Program-made: the position numbers and the translations under genes
Assembly: GCF_001693385.1 (NCBI RefSeq)
Contig: NZ_CP016428.1
Coordinates: forward strand, 6,262,001 to 6,326,000
Reading direction: 5' to 3'
Length of the DNA stretch: 64,000 bases
From: Bradyrhizobium icense
Lineage (GTDB): Bacteria > Pseudomonadota > Alphaproteobacteria > Rhizobiales > Xanthobacteraceae
The notes under the pieces: generated by a model
Seen by the model: only the letters and a program-made list of their open reading frames with translations
What the model was told of the DNA's origin: nothing
Databases searched by the model: none
Part shown: piece after piece, positions 1-8,447 of the stretch
Layout of the letters: every line of letters starts with the position of its first letter
How positions within the stretch are numbered: the first letter of the stretch is position 1

Positions 1-1297
1 CGGAAATGACAAACAGTTCGAGCTTCTTCAGGGCCTCGCGAACACCGTCGGCGTTCGGCAGCGACACCGCCGGATTGGTGCCCATCACCCACAACGCCTT
101 GATTTCGCCGCGCGCTATGGCCTCGAACATCTTTACCGCCTTCAAACCCTCATGGGTAGCGATGCGCGGCGCCTTCCAGAATCGGCGCACGCGATCGATA
201 TCGGGCGGCGTGAAGCCCATATGGGCGGCGAGCTGGTTGGCGAGCCCGCCCACCTCGCGTCCGCCCATCGCATTGGGCTGCCCGGTCAGCGAGAACGGCG
301 ACGCGCCTGGCAGGCCGATCCGCCCGGTCGCGAGGTGGCAATTGAGGATGGCGTTGACCTTGTCGGTGCCCTGCGCCGACTGGTTGACGCCCTGCGAATA
401 GAGCGTCGCGACGCGCGGCGTATTGGCAAACATCTGGAAGAACGTTGCGACGTCCTGCTCGGACAGGCCAGTCGCCAGCGCCGTCGCGCCGGCGCTGCCT
501 GCGATGTTGCGCGCGCGGGCGATGGCGTCGTCGAAGCCGGTGGTGTGGAGTTCGATGTAGTCGCGGTCGAGCACGCCATTGTCCGCGAGGTAAACCAGCA
601 AGCCACTGAACAGCGCCGTATCCGTGCCCGGCTTCAGTCCCAGGAATAGATCGTCGTCGCCAACGGTATCGGTGCAGCGCGGGTCGATCACGACGATGCG
701 CGCGCCGCGCTTCTGCTTGTTGGCGAGCATGCGCTGGTACAGCACCGGGTGGCACCAGGCCGCGTTGGAGCCGACCAGCACCAAAAGGTCGGCCTCGTCG
801 AGGTCCTCGTAGCATCCGGGCACGGTATCGGCGCCGAACGCACGGCGGTGGCCGGCGACCGATGAGGCCATGCACAGGCGCGAATTGGTGTCGACATTGG
901 CGCTGCCGATAAAGCCCTTCATCAACTTGTTCGCGACGTAGTAGTCCTCGGTCAGCAACTGGCCGGAGAGATAGAACGCGACCGCGCCCGGTCCGTCGCG
1001 CGCGATGATGTGCTGAAACCTGTGGGCAACATGGTCGAGCGCGTCGCCCCAGGCGACCCGCTCCATGGTTCCTTTGCCGCAGCGGATCATCGGATAGAGC
1101 AGCCGGTTCGTTAGCCCGAGCGTCTCGCCAAGCGCCGAACCCTTCGAGCACAGCCGGCCGAAATTGGCGGGATGATCTGGGTCGCCCGAGATCGCCGCCC
1201 CGCCCCGCCCGTCCGGCGTCGCCAGAATGCCGCAGCCGACGCCGCAATAGGCGCAGGTGGATCTGACAGCGCGGAGATCGGGATCGACGACGGTCAT
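1..1297 (-). CDS. nasA: Assimilatory nitrate reductase, catalytic subunit (C-terminus cut by window edge)
   Basis: Reading the minus strand from the ATG at 1297 gives an open frame running off the left edge. The N-terminus carries four cysteines (C15, C18, C22, C50) spaced as the 4Fe-4S site of the NasA/NapA molybdopterin oxidoreductases. It is followed by 'NSRLCMASS', where the cysteine is the expected molybdenum ligand, and by 'VIDPRCTDT' and 'TGRIGLPGASPFSLTGQPNAM', typical of bis-MGD nitrate reductases. It reduces nitrate to nitrite in the cytoplasm. It starts 13 nt after the flavoprotein stop, so the two are surely cotranscribed. Bradyrhizobium literature calls this subunit NasC. No nitrite reductase is visible; it may lie beyond the edge. 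Confidence 0.93.
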   Translation of the reverse strand, partial: MTVVDPDLRAVRSTCAYCGVGCGILATPDGRGGAAISGDPDHPANFGRLCSKGSALGETLGLTNRLLYPMIRCGKGTMERVAWGDALDHVAHRFQHIIARDGPGAVAFYLSGQLLTEDYYVANKLMKGFIGSANVDTNSRLCMASSVAGHRRAFGADTVPGCYEDLDEADLLVLVGSNAAWCHPVLYQRMLANKQKRGARIVVIDPRCTDTVGDDDLFLGLKPGTDTALFSGLLVYLADNGVLDRDYIELHTTGFDDAIARARNIAGSAGATALATGLSEQDVATFFQMFANTPRVATLYSQGVNQSAQGTDKVNAILNCHLATGRIGLPGASPFSLTGQPNAMGGREVGGLANQLAAHMGFTPPDIDRVRRFWKAPRIATHEGLKAVKMFEAIARGEIKALWVMGTNPAVSLPNADGVREALKKLELFVIS

Positions 1298-1310
1298 GCA
1301 GGCAACCGGA

Positions 1311-2528
1311 TCATGCAGCTTCCGAGCGGATCGCGAGCGAGCGGCCGAACATCATGTCGGCGCGAATTCGGGCCGTTGGCTGACGCGTGCGGATCAATTC
1401 GAGGTACCAGAGCGCGTCGGCGACATCGCCGATCAGCACCGCGCCGGTCAACCGCCCATCCGCGATCACCAGCTTCTTGTAGGTGCCGTGGTTGACGTCG
1501 GAGAGCACGATCGCCTCGCTGCCGTCGGCCCCCATGAAATCGCCGCCGGAGAACACGCTGACGCCCGAGACTTTCAGATTGGTCGCAACGATGCTTCCGC
1601 TGTACGACGCTTCACGCCCCGCGAGATGCCGCGCCAGCACCCTCGCCTGCTCATAGGCCGGCTCGACCAGGCCGTAGCAGACCCCACGATGCTCGGCGCA
1701 TTCACCGATCGCGAATATGTCGGCCGCGCCGGTCTGCAGGTGATCGTCGACCACGATGCCGCGGTTGACGGCGATGCCGGCTTCCTTCGCCAGCGCGATG
1801 TTCGGACGAATGCCTGCGGCAAAGATCACGGCGTCGGCATCGATCCGACGTCCATCCGCCAGTTCGACGCCCTCGACGCGCGTGGCGCCGTGGATGCGTG
1901 CGGTATTGGCGTTGAGGAGGATCTCGATGCCCTTGCGCTCTACGAGGGATTTTAACAGCGCCGCCGCAGGCGCATCGAGCTGACGCTCCATCAGGCGGTC
2001 CATCAGATGCACAAGCGTCACCGGCGCGCCGCCCTTGGCGAGGCCATAAGCCGCTTCGAGGCCCAATAGTCCGCCGCCGACCACCACCACGCGCTTTTTC
2101 TGCGCGGCCAGCGTCAGCAGCAGATCGACGTCACGGCTGTCGCGAAACGTGTGGATGCCGGGGAGATCGGCGCCGGGTACATTCAGCCGCAGCGGCGACG
2201 AGCCTGTGGTCAGCACCAGTTTCGAAAACGGAATGCTCTCGTCGTTCTCGATCTTGAGTTCGCGGCGGCCGACATCAATCTCGGTCGCCACGCAGCCATA
2301 TTTCAGGGTGACGCCGCGGTCGCGCCACCAGGACGCCGGCCGCAGCTCGATATCCTCTGAGGTGGTTTCGCCGGCCAGCACCGATGACAACAGCACGCGA
2401 TTATAGGCGAGCCGCGGCTCGTCGCCGATCACGGCGATGGCGTAGCGGCCCAGGGCCACCTTGGCGAGTTCATCGACCAGGCGGGCAGCGGCCATGCCGT
2501 TGCCGACGATGACAAGCGGTTCGCTCAT
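1311..2528 (-). CDS. NirB-like FAD/NAD(P)H oxidoreductase, likely electron donor to nitrate reductase
   Basis: A 405-residue pyridine-nucleotide disulfide-type flavoprotein without a redox disulfide. It has an FAD dinucleotide fold at the N-terminus (GNGMAAARLVDEL, about residues 8-20), a central NAD(P)H fold (VVVGGGLLGLEAAYGL, about 147-162) and a second FAD motif near 'IFAIGECAEHRG'. It resembles the N-terminal part of NirB and the Flp protein of Bradyrhizobium nitrate loci. Position between nrtC and nasA, with a 13 nt gap to nasA, implies it passes NAD(P)H electrons to the nitrate reductase. It lacks the siroheme domain, so it is not itself a nitrite reductase. Confidence 0.85.
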   Translation of the reverse strand: MSEPLVIVGNGMAAARLVDELAKVALGRYAIAVIGDEPRLAYNRVLLSSVLAGETTSEDIELRPASWWRDRGVTLKYGCVATEIDVGRRELKIENDESIPFSKLVLTTGSSPLRLNVPGADLPGIHTFRDSRDVDLLLTLAAQKKRVVVVGGGLLGLEAAYGLAKGGAPVTLVHLMDRLMERQLDAPAAALLKSLVERKGIEILLNANTARIHGATRVEGVELADGRRIDADAVIFAAGIRPNIALAKEAGIAVNRGIVVDDHLQTGAADIFAIGECAEHRGVCYGLVEPAYEQARVLARHLAGREASYSGSIVATNLKVSGVSVFSGGDFMGADGSEAIVLSDVNHGTYKKLVIADGRLTGAVLIGDVADALWYLELIRTRQPTARIRADMMFGRSLAIRSEAA

Positions 2529-2562
2529 GGCACGTCCTTACCCTCGCCACTTTCGTGTGGAC

Positions 2563-3357
2563 CTAGGCCGCCTCGACGAAGCGATGCCGCTCGTAGAGGA
2601 ATTCGAGCACGCGCTGCCGGCACTTGAGGTAGCCGGGGTTGGTCGCGAGCTCGAGCCGCTTGCGCGGCCGCGCCAGCGGCACCTCCAGCACCTCGCCGAT
2701 CCGCGCGCTCGGACCGTTGGTCATCATCACGATGCGGTCCGACAGCAGCACGGCCTCGTCGACGTCGTGCGTGATCATCAGGATGGTGTTGCCGAGCTTC
2801 TGGTGCAGCGCCATCACCGAGTCCTGCAGATGCGCACGGGTCAGCGCGTCGAGCGCGCCGAACGGCTCGTCGAGCAAAAGCACCTTCGGTTCCATCGCCA
2901 GTGCCCGTGCAATGCCGACGCGCTGCTTCATGCCGCCGGAAATTTCCGACGGGCGCTTGTCCTTGGCATGCGCCATCTGCACCAGGTTGAGATTGTGCAT
3001 CACCCAGGCGTCGCGCTCGGCACGGGTTTTGGTCGATGAAAACACCTTGTCGACGCCAAGCTTGACGTTTTCGTACACCGTCAGCCACGGCAGCAGGCTG
3101 TGGTTCTGGAACACCACCGCGCGATCCGGGCCCGGCGAATTGACCTCGCGGTTCTCCAAGAGCACGCCACCATTGGTGGCGCCGGTGAGGCCGGCCACGA
3201 TGTTGAGCAGCGTGGACTTGCCGCAGCCGGAATGGCCGATGATCGAGACGTATTCGCCCTTCTCGATGGTCAGGCTGATGTCCTTCAACACTTCGGTCGT
3301 GGCGTTGCCGCGGGTGAAGGTCTTGTCGATATGGTCGAGCTTCAGATAGGCCTGCAT
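2563..3357 (-). CDS. nrtC: Nitrate/nitrite ABC transporter ATP-binding protein
   Basis: A 264-residue ABC ATPase. Walker A GHSGCGKST lies at about 41-49, the signature is ISGGMKQR, Walker B is [12 protein letters not shown], and the switch histidine is in 'MITHDVDEA'. It has the NrtD/TauB-type core without the extra binding-protein-like domain of cyanobacterial NrtC. The frame stays open upstream, but the ATG at 3357 fits the family start; the longer reading only overlaps the permease out of frame. The gap to nrtB is 11 nt. It powers uptake through NrtB with NrtA as binding protein. Confidence 0.93.
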   Translation of the reverse strand: MQAYLKLDHIDKTFTRGNATTEVLKDISLTIEKGEYVSIIGHSGCGKSTLLNIVAGLTGATNGGVLLENREVNSPGPDRAVVFQNHSLLPWLTVYENVKLGVDKVFSSTKTRAERDAWVMHNLNLVQMAHAKDKRPSEISGGMKQRVGIARALAMEPKVLLLDEPFGALDALTRAHLQDSVMALHQKLGNTILMITHDVDEAVLLSDRIVMMTNGPSARIGEVLEVPLARPRKRLELATNPGYLKCRQRVLEFLYERHRFVEAA

Positions 3358-3368
3358 GATTTGATCCT

Positions 3369-4280
3369 TCAGTTCAGCGCGGTGCCGCGGGTCACGATCT
3401 TCGCCAGTCCCGCGATCACGCGGTCGAGCACGAAGCCGATGATGCCGACATAGAACAGCGCCAGGATGATTTCGCTGATGTGCGAGGAATTCCAGGCGTC
3501 CCAGATGAAGAAGCCGATGCCGACGCCGCCGATCAGCATCTCCGCCGCGACGATCGCCAGCCACGACAGGCCGATGCCAATGCGAAGGCCCGTGAAGATG
3601 TAGGGCGCCGCCGCCGGGATCATGATCTTGGCGAAGAACTCCAGCGGATTGAGCTGCACGACGGCTGCGACGTTGCGGTAATCCTGCGGAATGTTGCGGA
3701 TGCCGACCGCGGTGTTGATGATGATCGGCCATACCGAGGTGATGAAGATGACGAAGATCGCCGAGGGCTGACCGTCACGGAATGCGGCAAGCGACAGCGG
3801 CAGCCAGGCAAGCGGCGGAATGGTGCGCAGCACCTGAAACAGCGGATCGAGGCCGCGCATCGCCCACACCGATTGCCCGACCAGCGTGCCGAGCGCGATG
3901 CCGACGATCGCGGCAATCGAGTAACCATACGCGACGCGCTGAAGGCTGGCCGACAGATGCCAGAACAGGCCCTTGTCGATGCCGCCGTTATCGAAGAACG
4001 GATCGAAGATCAGTTCCTTGGTGTCGCTGAAAACGCGCGACGGCGGCGGCAGGGTCGAGCCGGTGCGGCGGCAGACCAGTTCCCAGAACAGCAACAGGAG
4101 CGCGAGCACGACCAGCGGCGGTACGACGCGCACCGCGGTCTCCTTCGCCATCTTGACGTATTTCTCCGCACGAGGCGCCTGCTTCGGCGTCATCGTCACC
4201 ACCGGCGCCGCAGAGGTCGGCGGCGAGGCAGCAGGAAGGGCTACAGCGGTGGCTTCGGCTTTGATCGCATGCATCGACAT
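3369..4280 (-). CDS. nrtB: Nitrate/nitrite ABC transporter permease
   Basis: A BPD_transp_1-type inner-membrane permease of about 303 residues. After a Pro/Ala/Thr-rich cytoplasmic N-terminus there are roughly six hydrophobic segments, starting with 'VVPPLVVLALLLLFWELVC'. The coupling loop reads EFFAKIMIPAAAPYIFTGLRIG, close to the EAA motif of NrtB/SsuC permeases. I chose the ATG at 4280 because GGAG lies about 11 nt upstream; an in-frame TTG at 4304 would add eight residues. It is the second gene of the nrt operon, separated from nrtA by 63 nt holding a strong hairpin. Confidence 0.92.
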   Translation of the reverse strand: MSMHAIKAEATAVALPAASPPTSAAPVVTMTPKQAPRAEKYVKMAKETAVRVVPPLVVLALLLLFWELVCRRTGSTLPPPSRVFSDTKELIFDPFFDNGGIDKGLFWHLSASLQRVAYGYSIAAIVGIALGTLVGQSVWAMRGLDPLFQVLRTIPPLAWLPLSLAAFRDGQPSAIFVIFITSVWPIIINTAVGIRNIPQDYRNVAAVVQLNPLEFFAKIMIPAAAPYIFTGLRIGIGLSWLAIVAAEMLIGGVGIGFFIWDAWNSSHISEIILALFYVGIIGFVLDRVIAGLAKIVTRGTALN

Positions 4281-4308
4281 TGAAATTTTATCTCCGCGTT
4301 TCAATGAG

Positions 4309-4336
4309 CGGGCCGCGCGCTGCTGCGCGCGGCCCG
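4309..4336 (-). promoter_or_regulatory. Intercistronic hairpin between nrtA and nrtB
   Basis: Arms CGGGCCGCGCGC (4309-4320) and GCGCGCGGCCCG (4325-4336) are perfectly complementary, giving a 12-bp all-GC stem with a 4-nt loop. It sits after the nrtA stop and before the nrtB ribosome site. No T-run follows on the transcribed strand, so it looks more like an mRNA-stabilising or attenuating stem than a full terminator. Such stems often keep binding-protein mRNA more abundant than permease mRNA. Confidence 0.7.
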
Positions 4337-4343
4337 GTTTGAA

Positions 4344-5663
4344 TCAGACCTCAACACGCTTGATCGAAAGTGATTTCAGATACGCAGCCGGATTTTCCGG
4401 ATCGAACACCTTGCCGTCGAAGAAGGTTTCCTTGCCGCGCGAGGTCGAGGTCGGGATGTCCGCCGCCGCAACGCCGAGCGTCTTGGCGGCCTCTTTCCAG
4501 AGATCCTCGCGGTTGACCTTGCCGATCAGTGCCTTGGTGTCCAAGCCCGCGTCATATTTGCCCCAACGGATATCCTCGGTGAGGAACCAGAGATCGTGGC
4601 TCTGGAACGGATAGGAGGCGTGGTCGCGCCAGTACTTCATGATGTGCGGCGAGTTCTCGACCACCTTGCCGGGGATGCCGTAGTCGAACTTGCCAGCCGA
4701 ACGGTCGTAGACGTCGTCGACCGGGCAATTCATCCATTGCCGCTTGCCCATGATGGTGGCCAGCTCTTTCTTGTTCTCCGCCTTGTCGGCCCATTGCTGC
4801 GCCTCCATCACTGCCATCAGGATCGCCTTGGCGGCTTTCGGATATTTATCGACCCAGGCAGCGCGCATACCCAATGATTTCTCGGGATGCTTGGCCCAGA
4901 TTTCGCCGGTGTTAACGGCGGTGTAGCCGATCTTCTGATTGATCAGTTGCAGGTTCCACGGCTCGCCGACGCAGAAGCAATCCATGGTGCCGACTTTCAT
5001 GTTCGCGACCATTTGCGGCGGCGGCACCACGATGGTTTCGATATCCTTGTCGGGATCGATGCCGCCGGCAGCGAGCCAGTAGCGGAGCCAGAGATCGTGG
5101 GTCCCGCCCGGGAACGTCATGGCGGCCTTGATCGACTTGCCGGCGGCCTTCTTCTTCTCAAGCGCCACCTTGAACGGCGCGGTGTCGACGCCGAGCTTGA
5201 GGTCGGCATATTCGTTCGAAACGGAGATGCACTGGCTGTCGAGATTGAGGCGCGCCAGGATGTACATCGGCGTCGGCACGTTGTTCTGCGTCACCTTGCC
5301 GGCCGAGATCAGATACGGCATCGGCGTCAGGATATGCGCGCCGTCGATGCCGTTGCCTTCCGAGCCGAGCACGAGATTGTCGCGGGTGGTGCCCCAGGAG
5401 GCCTGCTTGGCGACCTCGACGTCAGACATGCCGTGCTTGGCGAAGAAGCCCTTGTCCTTGGCGACGAACAGCGGCCCGGCGTCGCTCAGCGCAATGAACC
5501 CGAGGATCGCCTTCTTCACTTCCGGACCCGCGCCTTGCGCTAACGCGCCGGCCGGGAGATTCAGCTTGGCGGCGGCAAGCAATGCCGCCGTACCGCCGGT
5601 GGCCTTGAGGAGCTGGCGGCGGCTGAAACCGCGGCGCGAGGTCGGATGGGTAGGCTTCGTCAT
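4344..5663 (-). CDS. nrtA: Nitrate/nitrite ABC transporter substrate-binding protein, Tat-exported
   Basis: A 439-residue periplasmic binding protein. The N-terminus has a twin-arginine signal (SRRGFSRRQLLKA, residues 9-21), then a hydrophobic stretch ending near 'AGALAQG'. The body matches NrtA/CmpA: 'ILGFIALSDAGPLFVAKDKGFF', 'THDLWLRYWLAAGGIDPD', 'FCVGEPWNLQLI'. I chose the ATG at 5663 because it places the Tat motif at the N-terminus; the longer open frame (to 5819) reads leader sequence. First gene of the nrt-nas operon, with the leader at 5797-5840 upstream. Nitrate specificity is inferred from the linked nasA. Confidence 0.95.
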   Translation of the reverse strand: MTKPTHPTSRRGFSRRQLLKATGGTAALLAAAKLNLPAGALAQGAGPEVKKAILGFIALSDAGPLFVAKDKGFFAKHGMSDVEVAKQASWGTTRDNLVLGSEGNGIDGAHILTPMPYLISAGKVTQNNVPTPMYILARLNLDSQCISVSNEYADLKLGVDTAPFKVALEKKKAAGKSIKAAMTFPGGTHDLWLRYWLAAGGIDPDKDIETIVVPPPQMVANMKVGTMDCFCVGEPWNLQLINQKIGYTAVNTGEIWAKHPEKSLGMRAAWVDKYPKAAKAILMAVMEAQQWADKAENKKELATIMGKRQWMNCPVDDVYDRSAGKFDYGIPGKVVENSPHIMKYWRDHASYPFQSHDLWFLTEDIRWGKYDAGLDTKALIGKVNREDLWKEAAKTLGVAAADIPTSTSRGKETFFDGKVFDPENPAAYLKSLSIKRVEV

Positions 5664-5796
5664 GGGCGTCGTTGTCCTTTGCGTCGGTGCGTTGAAACGG
5701 GGCCGTCCGATTGGGTCGCCGCGCCAGGCGCAGAAAGGCGCGTTCCAGGGAGGCCCCGGAATGGCGGCGTCACAATTCGGATGAGTGGTCTCGAGG

Positions 5797-5840
5797 GACG
5801 GCTTCAATGGCGTCGGCACAAGCTATTCAAGCTTCGTGCC
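5797..5840 (-). promoter_or_regulatory. Tandem-hairpin leader of nrtA (candidate NasT/ANTAR antitermination target)
   Basis: On the nrtA-sense (minus) strand two hairpins abut. The first, 5840-5815, pairs GGCAC-AAGCT with AGCTT-GTGCC (one bulged base, 5-nt loop TGAAT). The second, 5814-5797, pairs GACG with CGTC plus an inner C-G pair around a mismatch, leaving hexaloop ATTGAA. The A1/G4 pattern of that hexaloop matches the described ANTAR target rule. Downstream, before the nrtA start, arms 5752-5757 and 5699-5704 (GGGGCC/GGCCCC) enclose a second 6-bp stem and are followed by GTTTC, a possible terminator. A TATAGT box lies at 5861-5866 (minus). Function is inferred. Confidence 0.5.
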
Positions 5841-5949
5841 AAGCCTCCCGCAGTGCAAAAACTATAGCTATGTCAATGGATTATTCGTTTGTCGCTGCGA
5901 AATCCGGCAGCGAATGGGATACCGGTTCCGCATTCAAAATTTGCTATTC

Positions 5950-5982
5950 GCCCAATTCTTGTGCGGCGCACAAGGATTGGGC
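5950..5982 (-). terminator. Strong hairpin after the intradiol dioxygenase gene
   Basis: Arms 5950-5964 and 5968-5982 form a 15-bp stem with one G-T wobble and a 3-nt loop. It begins 18 nt past the dioxygenase stop on the minus strand and is followed by an AT-rich tract ('GAATAGCAAATTTTG'). Most likely it ends dioxygenase transcription and insulates the nrt operon. It lacks an uninterrupted T-run. Confidence 0.6.
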
Positions 5983-6000
5983 AAGCAGAAAACAGGCGTC

Positions 6001-6915
6001 CTACGCGTCCTCTATGGCCTTCGCCATCATCGGCTTCGGCGCGCTTCCCTCGCCTGGCTTCATGCGGAATTCGTAGGTCATCAGATGCCACGGCTCGCCC
6101 GCGGGCTTGCCGTCCGGCATCGTTGGATCGGTGCGCTTTTCGATCCTGGCGACCAGCTCGTCCTTGACCCCGAACACCACGTCGGAATCGAGATATTTGT
6201 CGCCTTCGATGAAGACGTGGGTGATCAGCGGCTGGTGGCCGGGGGCATCGACAAGGAAATGCACATGGGCCGGCCGCATCGGGTGACGGCCGGTCTGCAC
6301 GATCATCTCGCCCACCGGGCCATCGGTCGGAATCGGGTAGCTGCACGGCAGGATGGTGCGGAAAAAGAATCTTCCATCGGCACCGGTGATGAAGCGCGCC
6401 CGCGATGACGGCCCCTCCGTCGCATAGGCCGGCTTCTGGGAATCATAGAATCCATCATCATCGGCATGCCAGACATCCACCGGCACGCCGACCAGCGGCT
6501 TACCCTCGAGATCGGTGACGCGGCTCTGCACGAACATCCGCTCGCCGGGTAGCGTGGCCGAGATATCGGTGCCGTGCGGCGTCACCTTGTGTTCGCCGAC
6601 ATAGAATGGTCCGAGCACCGTGGTCTCGGTCGCGCCTTCGCGCTCGCGATGGTTCACGGCATCGACCAGCATGGAGACGCCGAGCACGTCGGACAGCAAA
6701 ATGAACTCCTGCCGGATCGGGGTGCATTTCTGGCCTGTCCGCGTCAGAAACTCGATCGCGTATTCCCATTCCTCGAAGGTGAGGTCGGTCTTGCGGACAT
6801 AGTCGTGGAGCGACTTCGCCAGTTCCTGCAGCAGGAATTTGGCGCGCGGGTCCGGCGTGTCGTCGAAGCTGCGGATGACGGCGGTTGTCAGTTCGGTCTC
6901 ACTGAATTGGCGCAT
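6001..6915 (-). CDS. Intradiol ring-cleavage dioxygenase, hydroxyquinol/catechol 1,2-dioxygenase type
   Basis: About 304 residues. The N-terminal helical domain ('FEEWEYAIEFLTRTGQKCT', 'EFILLSDVLGVSMLVDAVNH') is that of intradiol dioxygenases, especially hydroxyquinol types. The catalytic beta-sandwich has 'GVPVDVWHADDDGFYD' and 'SYPIPTDGPVG', each with an expected Fe(III)-ligand tyrosine, and 'RPAHVHF' with the histidine ligands. It would open a catecholic or hydroxyquinol ring between the hydroxyls. The ATG at 6915 (AGGA seven bases upstream) is preferred over one 13 codons upstream. No maleylacetate reductase or other ring-pathway gene is adjacent, so substrate is open. Divergent from the hydrolase at 7049. 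Confidence 0.87.
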   Translation of the reverse strand: MRQFSETELTTAVIRSFDDTPDPRAKFLLQELAKSLHDYVRKTDLTFEEWEYAIEFLTRTGQKCTPIRQEFILLSDVLGVSMLVDAVNHREREGATETTVLGPFYVGEHKVTPHGTDISATLPGERMFVQSRVTDLEGKPLVGVPVDVWHADDDGFYDSQKPAYATEGPSSRARFITGADGRFFFRTILPCSYPIPTDGPVGEMIVQTGRHPMRPAHVHFLVDAPGHQPLITHVFIEGDKYLDSDVVFGVKDELVARIEKRTDPTMPDGKPAGEPWHLMTYEFRMKPGEGSAPKPMMAKAIEDA

Positions 6916-7048
6916 TTTGCTGTCCTGCGGGGGATACGCGATGGCTGGAGTCAACCTATACCACCCTTCCAGCCCGCATAAGCATGGCCCGTTGGAACAG
7001 AGGACACTTTTCGGCTATCAAAGCCGCAGTCGCCAGCCGGAGATGCCG

Positions 7049-8323
7049 ATGTTAGCCCCCACCCCCGCCTCACCCGAGTCCGCCGGAATGTCCAAGGCGG
7101 CGCTCGATCGCCTCGAAAATCACCTGAAGCAGCGCTACATCGATGCCGGCCGCTTTCCGGGGACGCAGCTCCTGATCTATCGCCGCGGCAAGGTCGTCCA
7201 TTCGATCGCGCAGGGCTTTGCCGACATCGAGCGCAGGGTGCCGGTCAAGGACGACACGATCTTCCGCATCTATTCGATGACCAAGCCGCTCACTTCCGTC
7301 GCCTTCATGATGCTGGTCGAGGAAGGCCGCGTCGCGCTCGACGAGCCCGTGCACAAATACATACCGGAATGGAAGAACCTCGGCGTGTTCGTGGCCGGCA
7401 CACATCCGGCGTTCCTGACCCGGCCACCATCGCGGCCGATGCTGATCGTGGACCTGTTGCGGCACACCTCCGGCCTGACATACGGCTTCCAGCAGCGCAG
7501 CAATGTCGATGCGGCCTATCGCGAGAACAAGATCGGCGAAGTCGTCAAGGCCGGCACGCTGCAAGGCATGATCGACGACCTCGCAAAAATTCCGCTGGAA
7601 TTTTCGCCGGGCGAGGCCTGGAACTATTCGGTCGCCACCGACGTGATCGGCTATCTTATCGGGTTGATCAGCGGCAGGCCGTTCGAGCAGTTTCTGAAGG
7701 AGCGCATCCTCGATCCGCTTGGGATGAAGGATACCGATTTCTTCGTGCCCAAGGACAAGGCGCATCGGTTCGCGGCGTGTTATTCGGCCGATCCACAAGG
7801 CGGCATGACGTTCCACGCCACCGAGCGCAAGGGCACGCTGACGCTGCAGGACGACCCGACGACGAGTTCGTTCCTGTCGCCGCCCTCCTTCATCTCCGGC
7901 GGCGGCGGCCTGTGCTCGACCACGGCCGACTATCTCACCTTCTGCCGGGCGCTGCTCAATGGCGGCGAACTCGGCGGCGTCAGATTGTTGGGCCCGAAGA
8001 CGCTGAAGCTAATGACATCGAACCATCTGCCCGGTGGGGTCGACCTGCCGGCGATGTCGCGCTCGCTGTTCTCGGAAGCTGCCTATAACGGCATCGGCTT
8101 CGGCCTCGGATTTGCCGTCACCATGAGCCCGGCGCAGACGCTGATTGCCGGCAGTCCCGGCGAATATAACTGGGGCGGTGCGGCAACGACCTCGTTCTTC
8201 ATCGATCCGGCGGAAGAGCTGATCACAATCTTCATGACGCAGGTGTTGCCGTCGAGCGCCTATCCCTTGCGGCGCGAGCTGCGCACCATGGTGTATGCCG
8301 CGATCACGGACAGCAATCTTTAG
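7049..8323 (+). CDS. Serine hydrolase of the beta-lactamase/EstB (family VIII esterase) fold
   Basis: A 424-residue protein. The nucleophile motif S-M-T-K is at residues 76-79. The second motif is 'WNYSVAT', with Tyr in the YxN position, and 'YNWGGAATT' stands for the third (KTG/HxG) box, as in class C-like esterases. 'DLLRHTSGLTYG' is also typical. No signal peptide is evident, so it is probably a cytoplasmic esterase rather than a drug-resistance beta-lactamase. The start at 7049 is supported by GGAG six bases upstream. Divergent from the dioxygenase with 133 bp between. Confidence 0.87.
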   Translation: MLAPTPASPESAGMSKAALDRLENHLKQRYIDAGRFPGTQLLIYRRGKVVHSIAQGFADIERRVPVKDDTIFRIYSMTKPLTSVAFMMLVEEGRVALDEPVHKYIPEWKNLGVFVAGTHPAFLTRPPSRPMLIVDLLRHTSGLTYGFQQRSNVDAAYRENKIGEVVKAGTLQGMIDDLAKIPLEFSPGEAWNYSVATDVIGYLIGLISGRPFEQFLKERILDPLGMKDTDFFVPKDKAHRFAACYSADPQGGMTFHATERKGTLTLQDDPTTSSFLSPPSFISGGGGLCSTTADYLTFCRALLNGGELGGVRLLGPKTLKLMTSNHLPGGVDLPAMSRSLFSEAAYNGIGFGLGFAVTMSPAQTLIAGSPGEYNWGGAATTSFFIDPAEELITIFMTQVLPSSAYPLRRELRTMVYAAITDSNL

Positions 8324-8447
8324 AGCAAAAGACAATGGCGTGGTGTTCCGCCGCGCGAGGCTGCCGCTGCGGAACCCGACGCTCTGCCGATAGCGCACCA
8401 AACATCCTACTAATATTCTTGGCGAAATTCGGCGGCTTCTCCTATGC

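Noticed and set aside
7049..8323. Hydrolase considered as a true class C beta-lactamase resistance gene
   Set aside because: No signal peptide, no YxN and no KTG; it fits EstB-like esterases.
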